Positions 41,645-49,780 of a stretch of DNA of 64,000 bases are shown piece after piece. The stretch is from Flavipsychrobacter sp. (lineage in GTDB: Bacteria; Bacteroidota; Bacteroidia; Chitinophagales; Chitinophagaceae): positions 186,001 through 250,000 of the forward strand of contig JARLGY010000023.1 of NCBI GenBank assembly GCA_031292525.1, read 5' to 3'. Under the pieces are notes generated by a model, which saw only the letters and a program-made list of their open reading frames with translations, had not been told where the DNA came from and ran no database searches. A program made the position numbers and the translations under genes. Within the stretch, counting starts at the first letter, position 1. The number at the start of each line of letters is the position of its first letter.

Positions 41645-44101
41645 ATGAATAAGATCATCTGCCTTCTGCTTGCTTGCACCTTTGGTACTACATACGCACA
41701 ACAGGTTCGCCCCGCCAATTCAGGAAAAATATATCATAAGATAGCAACACTTAAACACCTAACAAGTGTGCTATACGTCGCCGCCCATCCCGACGATGAG
41801 AATACCCGGCTACTAGGCTGGCTGGTAAACGACCGTAACATACGCACATCCTATTTATCGCTCACACGTGGTGATGGCGGCCAAAACATCTTAGGTAGCG
41901 AACAAGGCCCCGCGTTGGGGCTAATACGCACACATGAGCTGATGGAAGCACGCAAAATAGATGGCGCAGGTCAGTTCTTTACCCGTGCAGTTGACTTTGG
42001 CTTTTCCAAATCGTACCAGGAAACTTTCAAGCATTGGGACGAAAAAACACTGGTAAGTGATGCTGTTACTGTAATACAGCGCTTCAAACCTGATGTTATT
42101 ATTTGCAGGTTTCCACCAAACACACAAGCAGGACACGGCCATCATGCCTCATCTGCTATTATTGCTGAAGAAGCTTTTAAAGCCTGCAAGCAACAACCAT
42201 GGCAACCAAAACGTATCTTGTTTAATTCATTCCGCTTTGGCGATCGCAATACCACATCAGAGAGTCAGTTCAAATTAAGTGTAGGCGAATACCTGCCATT
42301 ACTGGGTATGGGCAGTGGTGAGTTGGCCGGTGTAAGCCGAAGCGTTCACAAAAGCCAGGGCGCAGGCACGCCATCAGTACCAGGCGTACAAACAGAATAT
42401 TTTAAATTGGTAGATGGCGACACACTGATCAATTCCCTGTTCGATGGTATTGACATCACATGGGGACGCGTAGATAGGAAAGACATTGGAGAAGAGATAC
42501 AAACCATCCTCGAAGATTATAATTACAACCGTCCTGATGCCAGCATTCCTGCATTATTGACGGTACGCAGTAAGATAGAAACAGTAGCAGACACATACTG
42601 GCGCGATGAAAAACTGAAAGAGATCAATGATATCATCCTCGACTGTAGTGGTTTTATGGCTGAGTTCTATACAAATAAACCACAGGCTACAATAGGCGCT
42701 GCACTCCCTTTTACACTGCATGTTATTGCACGCTCACATACCCCCGTTAGCATGTTGTCTGTACAGTGGATAGCAGGCCACGAGGGCGACACTACCGCCA
42801 ATCTAAATCTTGGGAACGATAGCCTATATACTATGCAACATACCATTACAATACCTGCATACTTGCCTATTACACAACCTTATTGGCTTTCCGAACCCCA
42901 AGGCACTCCTGCGTTCTATAATATACGGAACAATAAGTTATTGGGCCTGCCAGAAACACCAAACGATTTGAATGCCATAGTAAAATTGAAGATCAGCAAC
43001 ACTATATTTGATGTTCCTGTTCCACTGTCTTACAAGAAACTCGACCCGGTTAAGGGAGATGTCGTGGAGCAACTACGTATAGTACCCGATGTATCTATTG
43101 AGTTTGTGACAGGACTTGAGATAACGCATGCTGATGGTTCTGCGGATATTACAGTACGCTTGCGTCCTTTTAAAAATATTACAGGAGCTGTGCTTATGCT
43201 ACGCGGTATGGCAGGTGAAATATCGACAACGGAAAAATTTACGCTTACAGCATACAACGACACATTACTGACTTTTCATTTAGCTAATGCACAATTGCTC
43301 AAAGCAGAAAAAGAGACTTTTGATCCAAATGATGGCATCGAGATAACCGCTTCCATTACAGCGGGTAAAGATTTTTATGCTCGTACACAACACGTCATAC
43401 AATATAGCCATTTGCCTGTACTGCAATATTTCACTTCGCCTGTTATAAAAATCGTCAGGTCCAACTGGAAGTGTACTGCAAAACGCATCGGTGTAGTTGA
43501 AGGCCCCGGCGATTTCACAGTTACATTCTTACGCCTTGCAGGTCTGCAGGTAGATGTGCTGAAGGAAAGCGACATGGCTAACCCTGCTAACCTAAAAAAA
43601 TATGATGCCATAGTTACTGGTATACGTGCCGTGAATGTAGAAAAACGCATGGCTGCATGGCTCCCCGTATTGCTGCAGTATGCCCGCGATGGTGGCACAT
43701 TGGTGATGCAGTACAACACCCTGCAAGACCTGTCCACAACCCAGTTAGGCCCGTATCCGTTTACTATTTCTGACAAGCGTGTTACAGAAGAAGATGCAAC
43801 CGTAAACTTTATCGATCCAAAGATGCGCTTACTGAACTACCCTAACAAAATAACACAAGACGACTTTAAGGGCTGGGTGCAAGAGCGCGGCCTTTACTTT
43901 GCCTCTAAGTGGGATGATAAGTATCAACCTGTTTTCAGCATGAATGATGAAGGGGAAGCGCCATTAACTGGGTCTACATTATTTACCAAAGTTGGCAAAG
44001 GCAACTATATATATACCTCGCTTTCTTTCTCTCGCCAGTTACCTGCCGGCAATAAAGGCGCTATACGTCTATTCATGAACATGATATCTGTCGGTAAGTA
44101 A
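41645..44101 (+). CDS. PIG-L family deacetylase with long C-terminal extension
   Basis: Secreted protein of 818 residues. The signal peptide ends T-Y-A before Q-Q. The N-terminal PIG-L/LmbE deacetylase (about 35-230) has the zinc motif A-H-P-D-D-E and the distal G-H-G-H-H, so it may de-N-acetylate a sugar derivative. About 330-580 is beta-rich. The last 200 residues contain I-G-V-V-E-G-P-G-D-F, a glutamine-amidotransferase-like fold (DUF4350-like). Large two-part PIG-L proteins of this kind are frequent in Bacteroidetes and sugar targets are unknown. ATG 41645 starts the signal peptide; an upstream frame extension begins inside the preceding terminator. Confidence 0.82.
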   Translation: MNKIICLLLACTFGTTYAQQVRPANSGKIYHKIATLKHLTSVLYVAAHPDDENTRLLGWLVNDRNIRTSYLSLTRGDGGQNILGSEQGPALGLIRTHELMEARKIDGAGQFFTRAVDFGFSKSYQETFKHWDEKTLVSDAVTVIQRFKPDVIICRFPPNTQAGHGHHASSAIIAEEAFKACKQQPWQPKRILFNSFRFGDRNTTSESQFKLSVGEYLPLLGMGSGELAGVSRSVHKSQGAGTPSVPGVQTEYFKLVDGDTLINSLFDGIDITWGRVDRKDIGEEIQTILEDYNYNRPDASIPALLTVRSKIETVADTYWRDEKLKEINDIILDCSGFMAEFYTNKPQATIGAALPFTLHVIARSHTPVSMLSVQWIAGHEGDTTANLNLGNDSLYTMQHTITIPAYLPITQPYWLSEPQGTPAFYNIRNNKLLGLPETPNDLNAIVKLKISNTIFDVPVPLSYKKLDPVKGDVVEQLRIVPDVSIEFVTGLEITHADGSADITVRLRPFKNITGAVLMLRGMAGEISTTEKFTLTAYNDTLLTFHLANAQLLKAEKETFDPNDGIEITASITAGKDFYARTQHVIQYSHLPVLQYFTSPVIKIVRSNWKCTAKRIGVVEGPGDFTVTFLRLAGLQVDVLKESDMANPANLKKYDAIVTGIRAVNVEKRMAAWLPVLLQYARDGGTLVMQYNTLQDLSTTQLGPYPFTISDKRVTEEDATVNFIDPKMRLLNYPNKITQDDFKGWVQERGLYFASKWDDKYQPVFSMNDEGEAPLTGSTLFTKVGKGNYIYTSLSFSRQLPAGNKGAIRLFMNMISVGK

Positions 44102-44306
44102 TGAGGGAATGGCACAAGCACGAGCAGGTAACATGAGCCGTAACATGGCATAGAATTCCTCCAGCCCGGCAGAACAGTAGTACTGCTGCCTGCACAAAGC
44201 TACGTCGGCTGCAGCTGTCATAGCTGCCGACTGCCTTTTTCTTTGTTACTTTCTTTTTGGCATCAAAAAGAAAGTAAGGAAATGAGGGACAGATTTTAAA
44301 GAGACT
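44102..44306. other. Spacer with imperfect hairpins and a dispersed element
   Basis: No gene is seen. The stretch has imperfect GC-rich inverted repeats near 44208-44232 and the long A/T hairpin at 44246-44277. A minus-strand open frame over this region has a low-complexity cysteine-rich translation and is not credible. Confidence 0.5.
44246..44277. repeat. Dispersed hairpin element, copy 2 (diverged)
   Basis: Perfect 14-base arms (44246-44259, 44264-44277), TTACTTTCTTTTTG and its complement, with a GCAT loop. It has the same architecture as the element at 35440: a pyrimidine-rich arm, short loop and purine-rich arm. Located 30 bases before the small membrane ORF. Confidence 0.6.
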
Positions 44307-44426
44307 ATGAATAAAGTTATGGCGCATACGCAACATAAAAGCTGGAAGGGCTGGTACGCAGCAGTGATCATAGCACTGCTGCTGCAGCTTATATTCTATT
44401 ACTGGTTCACACAACACTGGTCGTGA
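44307..44426 (+). CDS. Small single-helix membrane protein upstream of symporter
   Basis: Thirty-nine-residue protein beginning M-N-K-V-M-A-H-T-Q-H-K-S-W. A transmembrane helix (about 17-35) is rich in Leu, Ile and Tyr, and the tail is W-F-T-Q-H-W-S. Its TGA stop overlaps the GTG start of the sodium:solute symporter as GTGA, so translation is probably coupled. Short membrane peptides before SSS-type transporters are known in other bacteria (for example DUF4212 partners), although this one is smaller and shows no match to that family that I can recognise. A symporter subunit is inferred. Confidence 0.7.
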   Translation: MNKVMAHTQHKSWKGWYAAVIIALLLQLIFYYWFTQHWS

Positions 44427-46108
44427 GTTTACTGGACTGGATAGTACTGCTTGCCACCCTGTTAGGCACCATCATATACGGCGTATATAAAAGCCGTGGC
44501 CAGCATGGTGTAAATACCTACCTGCTTGCCGATAAGAACATGCCCTGGTACATAGTGCTCATAGGCATTATGGCCACACAAGCCAGTGCTATTACATTCT
44601 TGTCTGCACCGGGTCAGGCATATACAGATGGTATGCGCTTTGTGCAATATTACTTTGGCTTGCCGCTGGCCATGATCGTCATCTGCGTTACATTCATACC
44701 CATATTCCGCAAGCTCAATGTGTACACTGCTTACGAATATTTAGAGCAGCGTTTCGATCGCAAAACAAGGCTGCTTACCGCGTTCCTGTTCCTATTATCC
44801 CGTGGTCTATCTACAGGTATCAGCATTTACGCGCCCTCTATTATACTTTCCTCTATATTGGGTTGGAACATTTACCTCACCAATGCTATTATGGGCGGGC
44901 TGCTGGTTATATACACCTATACCGGCGGCGCTAAGGCAGTAGCACATACCCAAAAGCTGCAATTTCTTATTATACTTGCTTCCATAGGCTTGGCAGGCTA
45001 CCTGGTGGTACACCAACTGCCTGAGGGTGTTTCGTTTAGCGATGCACTTTATGTGGCAGGGAAATCGGGCAAACTCAATGTCATCACTACCAGCTTTAGC
45101 TGGAAGGACAAGTACAATATATGGAGCGGCATGATAGGCGGCTTCTTCCTGGCACTCTCCTACTTCGGTACCGATCAGAGTCAGGTAGGCAGGTACATCA
45201 CCGCCAAAGACACCCGCGAAAGCAGCATGGGCCTGCTCATGAACGGACTGGTAAAGATCCCCATGCAGTTCCTCATACTGCTTATAGGTGCACTGTTGTT
45301 TGCGCTCTATAGCTTCCAGCCAGCACCTTTATATTTTAACGATGGCGCTTACAATAAGTATAAACAACATGAACCCGCTGCATCACAGCAAATAGAAACC
45401 CGTTACAACCAACTGCATGCCATCTATCAAATGCAGGCAATGGCGCTGGTAGATGCGGGCAGACACAACACAGCTACAGCACCTATTGTGCAAGACCTCA
45501 AACATTCGCAACAACAACTGCAAACCCTGCGCGATAGTGTGATCGTAACCATGAACCAAAAACACTACAGCGCAGATACCAGCGATACCAACTACATATT
45601 TCTCTACTTCGTAAAACATACCCTACCCAAAGGGCTTGTTGGTTTGCTGTTCGCAGTTATATTTTTGGCATCGTGGGGTTCTATATCCGCAGCACTCAAT
45701 TCACTCACAGCCTCTTCCATGATGGACATACAACTATCGGGCAGTAAGAAAATAATGAATGAGAAAGCGCAGTTAGTAACCGGACGTTTGCACACCCTGG
45801 GTTGGGGCATATTCTGTATTGGCGTTGCCATGTTTGCCACGCACATGGGCTCGCTTATAGAAGCTGTGAATGTCCTCGGCTCCCTATTCTATGGCACCAT
45901 ACTCGGTATCTTCCTGGTAGCCTTTTACATGAAGAAGGCAAAAGGCAATACCGTCTTCACCGCAGCTATTATAACAGAAGCCTGCGTAGTCATTATCTAC
46001 CTGCTCAACATCATCTCTTTTCTATGGTTAAATGTGGTGGGTGCGCTGTTGGTGGTTTTAATCTGTTGGGTGTGGTGTGGGCTTAGTATATCTCGTAGTA
46101 TGAACTAA
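44423..46108 (+). CDS. Sodium:solute symporter (SSS family)
   Basis: Polytopic sodium-coupled transporter of 561 residues, with about 13 helices in the LeuT fold. Typical features are N-T-Y-L-L-A-D-K-N-M-P-W-Y near 31-43, A-S-A-I-T-F-L-S-A-P-G near 54-64 and the Y-F-G-T-D-Q-S-Q-V-G-R segment near 247-257. A hydrophilic insertion of about 90 residues (about 305-395) is predicted to be a helical extra-membrane loop, as in many Bacteroidetes SSS proteins. Substrate unknown (sugar, sialic acid or inositol relatives exist). The start is GTG, overlapped by the 39-residue upstream ORF. Confidence 0.87.
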   Translation: MSLLDWIVLLATLLGTIIYGVYKSRGQHGVNTYLLADKNMPWYIVLIGIMATQASAITFLSAPGQAYTDGMRFVQYYFGLPLAMIVICVTFIPIFRKLNVYTAYEYLEQRFDRKTRLLTAFLFLLSRGLSTGISIYAPSIILSSILGWNIYLTNAIMGGLLVIYTYTGGAKAVAHTQKLQFLIILASIGLAGYLVVHQLPEGVSFSDALYVAGKSGKLNVITTSFSWKDKYNIWSGMIGGFFLALSYFGTDQSQVGRYITAKDTRESSMGLLMNGLVKIPMQFLILLIGALLFALYSFQPAPLYFNDGAYNKYKQHEPAASQQIETRYNQLHAIYQMQAMALVDAGRHNTATAPIVQDLKHSQQQLQTLRDSVIVTMNQKHYSADTSDTNYIFLYFVKHTLPKGLVGLLFAVIFLASWGSISAALNSLTASSMMDIQLSGSKKIMNEKAQLVTGRLHTLGWGIFCIGVAMFATHMGSLIEAVNVLGSLFYGTILGIFLVAFYMKKAKGNTVFTAAIITEACVVIIYLLNIISFLWLNVVGALLVVLICWVWCGLSISRSMN

Positions 46109-46253
46109 ATAACCATTGATGAATGAATTCTTTCTGTTCGAGAATTAAGAGATTCACTAAAATTGAAAACATTGAAATCAATAATTCCTCTGTATGCATC
46201 AAATACAAAGGAATGTATAAAAAGAAACGAAAAAAACAAGGGTATTTTTCTCG

Positions 46254-46284
46254 TTGTGTTAATTAATAAATACTTATACGTTTG
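46254..46284 (+). promoter_or_regulatory. Bacteroidetes-type promoter of the 46 kb cassette
   Basis: TTG at 46254-46256, 20-base spacer, TACGTTTG at 46277-46284. The expected transcription start is near 46291, nine bases before an ATG at 46300. Both elements and spacing fit the consensus well. Confidence 0.62.
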
Positions 46285-46299
46285 TATAAAGATTTATTT

Positions 46300-46494
46300 A
46301 TGAAGAAAGCGATATTTTGCGCAGCCACTTTACTGCTAACTACAGTTTTTTATGACAAAAATTACGGTAGAGGACACCATTTTCACTGTTACTGCGAAAG
46401 TTAATCTGGCAGCGGAGGCGGCTCCATCGAGGAGGACACTATAACAATCCACAACAATCCACGATATGGCCGTGATTATGGAAGACACGAATAA
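46300..46494 (+). pseudogene. Small secreted-peptide ORF interrupted by a TAA, or recoded
   Basis: From ATG 46300 the frame reads M-K-K-A-I-F-C-A-A-T-L-L-L-T-T-V-F, a signal-like start, and continues to a TAA at 46402 (34 residues, ending H-C-Y-C-E-S). The same frame stays open after that TAA, reading S-G-S-G-G-G-S-I-E-E-D-T-I-T-I-H and ending at TAA 46492. An overlapping frame starting ATG 46352 encodes another 30 residues to TAA 46442. Which product is made cannot be decided from sequence. It may be a broken gene, two tiny genes or an artefact. It lies just behind a good promoter. Confidence 0.35.
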
Positions 46495-46567
46495 ACCAGG
46501 TTACAACTAAAAATATCAAAGCTATTTTTTCTCTAATCCAAATCACTAATCATTTAAATCAAAAGGT

Positions 46568-46966
46568 ATGGCAAATAATCCAATTTCGATAGGTGTAGGC
46601 GGAGATTTTGTACCGCTGAATATAAATGCAACTGATGCAATTACAGTATCTATTACCATCAAGTTGTTAGATGCAGGCTGGCAATACAATGCAAGTCATC
46701 TAATAGTGATTGCCGGAAAAGACAAGTATAACAACAACGTCGAACCTAGTGACCTACCGCTAGGAAACGGGTCTACTTTAAAAGGCGAAAAAATGGGAAT
46801 CAGTTCCCAAGTAACGCAAATCAGAAATGGCGCAGCGACCGCAGTACCTTCTAAAGTTCTCTATACGGTTGAAATTAAAGCCAACGGCGTTACTCTCCAA
46901 AGCTACTCAAATACAAGTGGTACAGATAATCCAGTTGATTTCATAACCAAACTCCAATTTGTATAG
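46568..46966 (+). CDS. Unknown beta-rich protein of the 46 kb cassette
   Basis: Protein of 132 residues with no recognised family, signal peptide or transmembrane helix. The sequence alternates short polar strands with Gly/Asn turns, suggesting an all-beta domain. Examples are I-T-V-S-I-T-I-K-L-L (about 24-33) and V-L-Y-T-V-E-I-K-A-N-G-V-T-L (about 97-110). It lacks cysteine. The stop is one base from the ATG of the following outer-membrane gene, so the two are translationally linked and probably work together. Role unknown. Confidence 0.65.
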   Translation: MANNPISIGVGGDFVPLNINATDAITVSITIKLLDAGWQYNASHLIVIAGKDKYNNNVEPSDLPLGNGSTLKGEKMGISSQVTQIRNGAATAVPSKVLYTVEIKANGVTLQSYSNTSGTDNPVDFITKLQFV

Positions 46967-46967
46967 T

Positions 46968-48236
46968 ATGAAGAAGCTCATTTACGTCACTTGCATAGCG
47001 ATCTCATTATTTTCCAGTGCTTCGGCTCAACAGCTTAGTTACGAGACCTTGAAATTAAATTCATCACCAGGCTTCACTGTTCTTGGTGTTGACCCAGTAA
47101 ATATTCAAAGACCGAATTCGCCCACAGATTTCATTGCTGGTGCACAGTCTGCAATAGTAAACGATAAACTCCAGCCCAATTTTGCGCTTGAGACTACACC
47201 ATATTACTGGAAGCATCTCAAGAATACAGACTCACTACGGGTTGAGCCATTTGAATATTTACAAAAGAAAAATTTCAGAAAAACCATTGCTGAAAGTTTT
47301 ACCCTTTCATTTGCAACGTCCTCTTCAGACACATTTACCTTTGGGAAACTAAACCAGGGTACTGGCTTGGGTTTTGGGGCGAGGATTATTTTGGCATCGG
47401 GGAAGCTTAGCAAAAAAACATCTACACTTCTTCAAAATTACTATTACACACAAGCTCCAATTCACCAAGCCTATCAAAATATTATACTTGCTATTCAAAC
47501 TCACGAAACAACATCTGTTGACGTGGACGAAATTCTTGACGATTGGAAAAACAGATATCAAGGCCCATTAGCTACAACCGCTATGGACGTGGCTGGATCT
47601 GCGATAAAAGCCGCTATTGGAAAAGAGACGGTTACGCAACAGGATATTGCAGCTATTCAAACCTTGGACAATATAGTTATTTCACGCCAAGCTGCAATAT
47701 TGCAATCGGTGAATGCTGCCAAAGTCCCTTTAACTAGAGAGGGGTTTATGTTAGAACTAGCGGCTGCAGATGCCGTCATCGTTCAAAATAACGAATGGAA
47801 ATCTACTGCTAATGCCAAAGGGATGATATGGCTTACTCCTTCATGGAGAATAAATACGAGGCCGCAACAAAATGCAACCGTTATCGACTATTTGGATATC
47901 ATGGCAGTAGCGAGATTGACTTTAAATAACCAAATGGCTGATTCATCTAACTATTTTGATGGAGGTGTCCAACTTCAATATACGCATAATAAGATCAGCA
48001 TATCTTCTGAGTACGTACTGCGAGTTTTAACTGATAAGCCAGAAACGGTGAAGTCAAACTCGACATGGCGAGCTGATTTTTCTCTTGATTATAAAATCAA
48101 TGCTTTTGTAACCTTTAAAATTACACTCGGAAGCAATTTTGACGGAAACTCGATACACTACAGTGATCCGAAGAAAATATTTGCGCTAGGTGGTTTCAAT
48201 TTCGGCTTTAGCAATTTTATAAAAAATAGCAATTGA
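46968..48236 (+). CDS. Outer membrane beta-barrel-like protein of unknown function
   Basis: Exported protein of 422 residues. The signal peptide ends S-A-S-A before Q-Q, so the mature form begins with Gln. The first third carries S-P-G-F-T-V-L-G-V-D-P near 34-44, then R-P-N-S-P-T-D-F near 50-57, and A-L-E-T-T-P-Y-Y-W near 77-85. I associate this opening with an uncharacterised Bacteroidetes outer membrane group. The middle (about 160-270) is helical. The C-terminal third has alternating amphipathic strands (F-D-G-G-V-Q-L-Q-Y, K-I-S-I-S-S-E-Y-V-L-R) as in barrels. No enzyme motif is seen. It is linked to the preceding 132-residue gene. Confidence 0.68.
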   Translation: MKKLIYVTCIAISLFSSASAQQLSYETLKLNSSPGFTVLGVDPVNIQRPNSPTDFIAGAQSAIVNDKLQPNFALETTPYYWKHLKNTDSLRVEPFEYLQKKNFRKTIAESFTLSFATSSSDTFTFGKLNQGTGLGFGARIILASGKLSKKTSTLLQNYYYTQAPIHQAYQNIILAIQTHETTSVDVDEILDDWKNRYQGPLATTAMDVAGSAIKAAIGKETVTQQDIAAIQTLDNIVISRQAAILQSVNAAKVPLTREGFMLELAAADAVIVQNNEWKSTANAKGMIWLTPSWRINTRPQQNATVIDYLDIMAVARLTLNNQMADSSNYFDGGVQLQYTHNKISISSEYVLRVLTDKPETVKSNSTWRADFSLDYKINAFVTFKITLGSNFDGNSIHYSDPKKIFALGGFNFGFSNFIKNSN

Positions 48237-48628
48237 TACCATTGTGCTAAAAAATTGGGATATAAATAGGGCTTGCTAAATAACTCAGCGATCAACTTTC
48301 ACTAAAAAGGGTTCCTGGTTACTATACCCTTGATATAATTGTGTGGCAACCAACAACTATGGGTATAGGTAAAACAGTGCATGCTAGGCGTAGTCTTTTT
48401 GACTACGTCTTAATCGGTTAGGCATTCTTCAGAATTCTCTCTGGCGCGGATGTTCCGAAGGATCATCCGTGTCTATCTAAAGCTGCCGGTTTATAACCGG
48501 AATTTGAAAAGCAATGCTGAAGGGCCGCTCAATAGATGATTGTAATCCCATACTCCATCTTTAGAACACAAGCCAAGCCACCATGGCTGTCTCACCGTTC
48601 TTCCAAATGAGGACTCAATCGAGCGCGG
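48237..48628. other. Non-coding stretch with a two-hairpin repeat
   Basis: The 392 bases between the outer-membrane gene and the GNAT gene hold no supported ORF. The main feature is the repeat at 48446-48550. The start is AT-rich and no terminator with a T-run was found. Confidence 0.5.
48446..48550. repeat. Two-hairpin repeat, copy A
   Basis: First hairpin: CGGATGTTCC / GGATCATCCG (48447-48456, 48460-48469), one mismatch, GAA loop. Second hairpin: CCGGTT-TAT-AACCGG (48486-48500). From 48476 to 48549 the sequence recurs at 49702-49775 with about 70-75 percent identity by eye. The paired-stem layout resembles REP-like elements of Bacteroidetes. Confidence 0.65.
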
Positions 48629-49111
48629 CTATATAAGCTTATAAATAAACGCTTCTATTTCCGCTTGTCTTGCATTTGCAAACCCTATATCCTTACCTAT
48701 TTTTTCAAATCCGCATTTTTCCAATACCCTCTGCGAACCCAAATTGTCAAACGCTACTCGTCCCATAATAGGTCTTGTGTGTTCAATAGTAAGAAAATCC
48801 TTTAGTGCCTGTGTCATTATCCCTTGGCCCCAAAAGTTTCTATCTACCCAGTAAGTAATTTCAGCCTCACCTTCCATTTCAAATTTTGAAACACTTCCCA
48901 CAATTCTATCATTCACAAAAATCGTCCGCATATTTACGGTTGGGTATGCGAGCAGGCTTGTCATTTTTTTAATGTATGCAGTTTTGTCTGTTGGGTCTTT
49001 AGGCATAAAAGCTGCTAAGTAGCTCGCCTCCTCGTCAAGTTGAAACTGAAACAAATGCTCCAAATCTTCAACTTTCGTCGGTTTTAATATCAAGTTGTTA
49101 TCGTTACTCAT
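48629..49111 (-). CDS. GNAT-family N-acetyltransferase (RimJ/RimL type)
   Basis: Acetyl-CoA-dependent transferase of 160 residues. The GNAT fold opens L-I-L-K-P-T-K-V-E-D-L. The Y-W-V-D-R-N-F-W-G-Q-G-I-M-T motif (about 91-104) is the pyrophosphate-binding V-x-R-x-x-x-G-x-G/A type. D-N-L-G-S-Q-R-V-L-E-K-C-G-F near 122-135 is typical of RimJ/RimL relatives. The substrate cannot be read. It follows the DUF1801 gene by 24 bases on the minus strand and is probably co-transcribed with it. Confidence 0.85.
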   Translation of the reverse strand: MSNDNNLILKPTKVEDLEHLFQFQLDEEASYLAAFMPKDPTDKTAYIKKMTSLLAYPTVNMRTIFVNDRIVGSVSKFEMEGEAEITYWVDRNFWGQGIMTQALKDFLTIEHTRPIMGRVAFDNLGSQRVLEKCGFEKIGKDIGFANARQAEIEAFIYKLI

Positions 49112-49135
49112 TCGTTTATTATTTTTTAAAGATCC

Positions 49136-49573
49136 TCATTTCACATTTTCATTCTGAGCCCCACCCCCATATCGTACTGCGGCCTCAAGTATATCAATGT
49201 TTATATCTTTTAGCGTTTTGAACTTAATACAATATCCAGTCACGCTTGCCTTGCCCAGTTTTGCTCCATATGTTTGGGCTAAATAGGTCTTATCTTTTAT
49301 ACCAAGTATATAAATAGAAATTCCGGTTTTGTTTGCGCTCAAACCAATTTGAAAAAAATCCCTGGTCGACCCATCAGCGTATTTTATGGTGTAAGATCCA
49401 TATCCTATATTAGGATTACTAACAGTTTTATTTTCACTGTTTTTACCATCTTCAAACCATAATTTACAACCTGGTAGCGCTTGGAGTATGAGCTGGTGCA
49501 CCTCTTTCATTTCACTGCGTTTTGGTTCAGGTTGACTGGCAATATACTTTTCGATTTGTTCCTGTACGTTCAT
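49136..49573 (-). CDS. DUF1801 protein
   Basis: Small cytosolic protein of 145 residues of the DUF1801 (YdhG-like) family. Visible marks are the opening helix I-E-K-Y-I-A-S-Q-P-E-P-K-R, the L-P-G-C-K-L-W-F-E-D segment near 33-42 and I-G-L-S-A-N-K-T-G-I-S-I-Y near 76-88. Biochemical role unknown. It precedes the GNAT gene on the minus strand. A 37-residue ORF (49580-49693) ends six bases upstream of its start. Confidence 0.82.
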   Translation of the reverse strand: MNVQEQIEKYIASQPEPKRSEMKEVHQLILQALPGCKLWFEDGKNSENKTVSNPNIGYGSYTIKYADGSTRDFFQIGLSANKTGISIYILGIKDKTYLAQTYGAKLGKASVTGYCIKFKTLKDINIDILEAAVRYGGGAQNENVK

Positions 49574-49579
49574 ATAATA

Positions 49580-49693
49580 TTAAATTAAGGGTCGGTTATA
49601 CTGCCTTTCAAATTCCATGCAGGACGTAACCTTTTGACTATATCCCGCTTTGTTAAGCATTTTCAAAATGCCATCATTGTAATAAATGACCAT
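49580..49693 (-). CDS. Possible 37-residue ORF or gene remnant before DUF1801
   Basis: A minus-strand frame from ATG (49693) to TAA (49580) reads M-V-I-Y-Y-N-D-G-I-L-K-M-L-N-K-A-G-Y. Composition is protein-like, and it sits between repeat copy B and the DUF1801 start. It may be a small gene, a remnant of a longer one, or chance. No promoter or family support. Confidence 0.25.
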   Translation of the reverse strand: MVIYYNDGILKMLNKAGYSQKVTSCMEFERQYNRPLI

Positions 49694-49701
49694 ATTCCCT
49701 T

Positions 49702-49775
49702 TCTAAAGTCGCCGTTTATAACCGGAATTTAAAAAGTAAATGCGGAGGGCTAACCTGATGATGAATGTAATTCCC
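49702..49775. repeat. Two-hairpin repeat, copy B (partial)
   Basis: Matches 48476-48549, including TTTATAACCGGAATTT and the downstream GATGA-GTAAT-TCCC pieces. The first hairpin of copy A is missing, so this copy is shortened. Together the copies flank the DUF1801-GNAT pair as direct repeats. Confidence 0.62.
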
Positions 49776-49780
49776 GGCCA

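Noticed and set aside
44073-44417. Minus-strand ORF across the PIG-L/symporter spacer
   Set aside because: It reads through the hairpin element and the 39-residue gene; the composition is Cys-rich and implausible.
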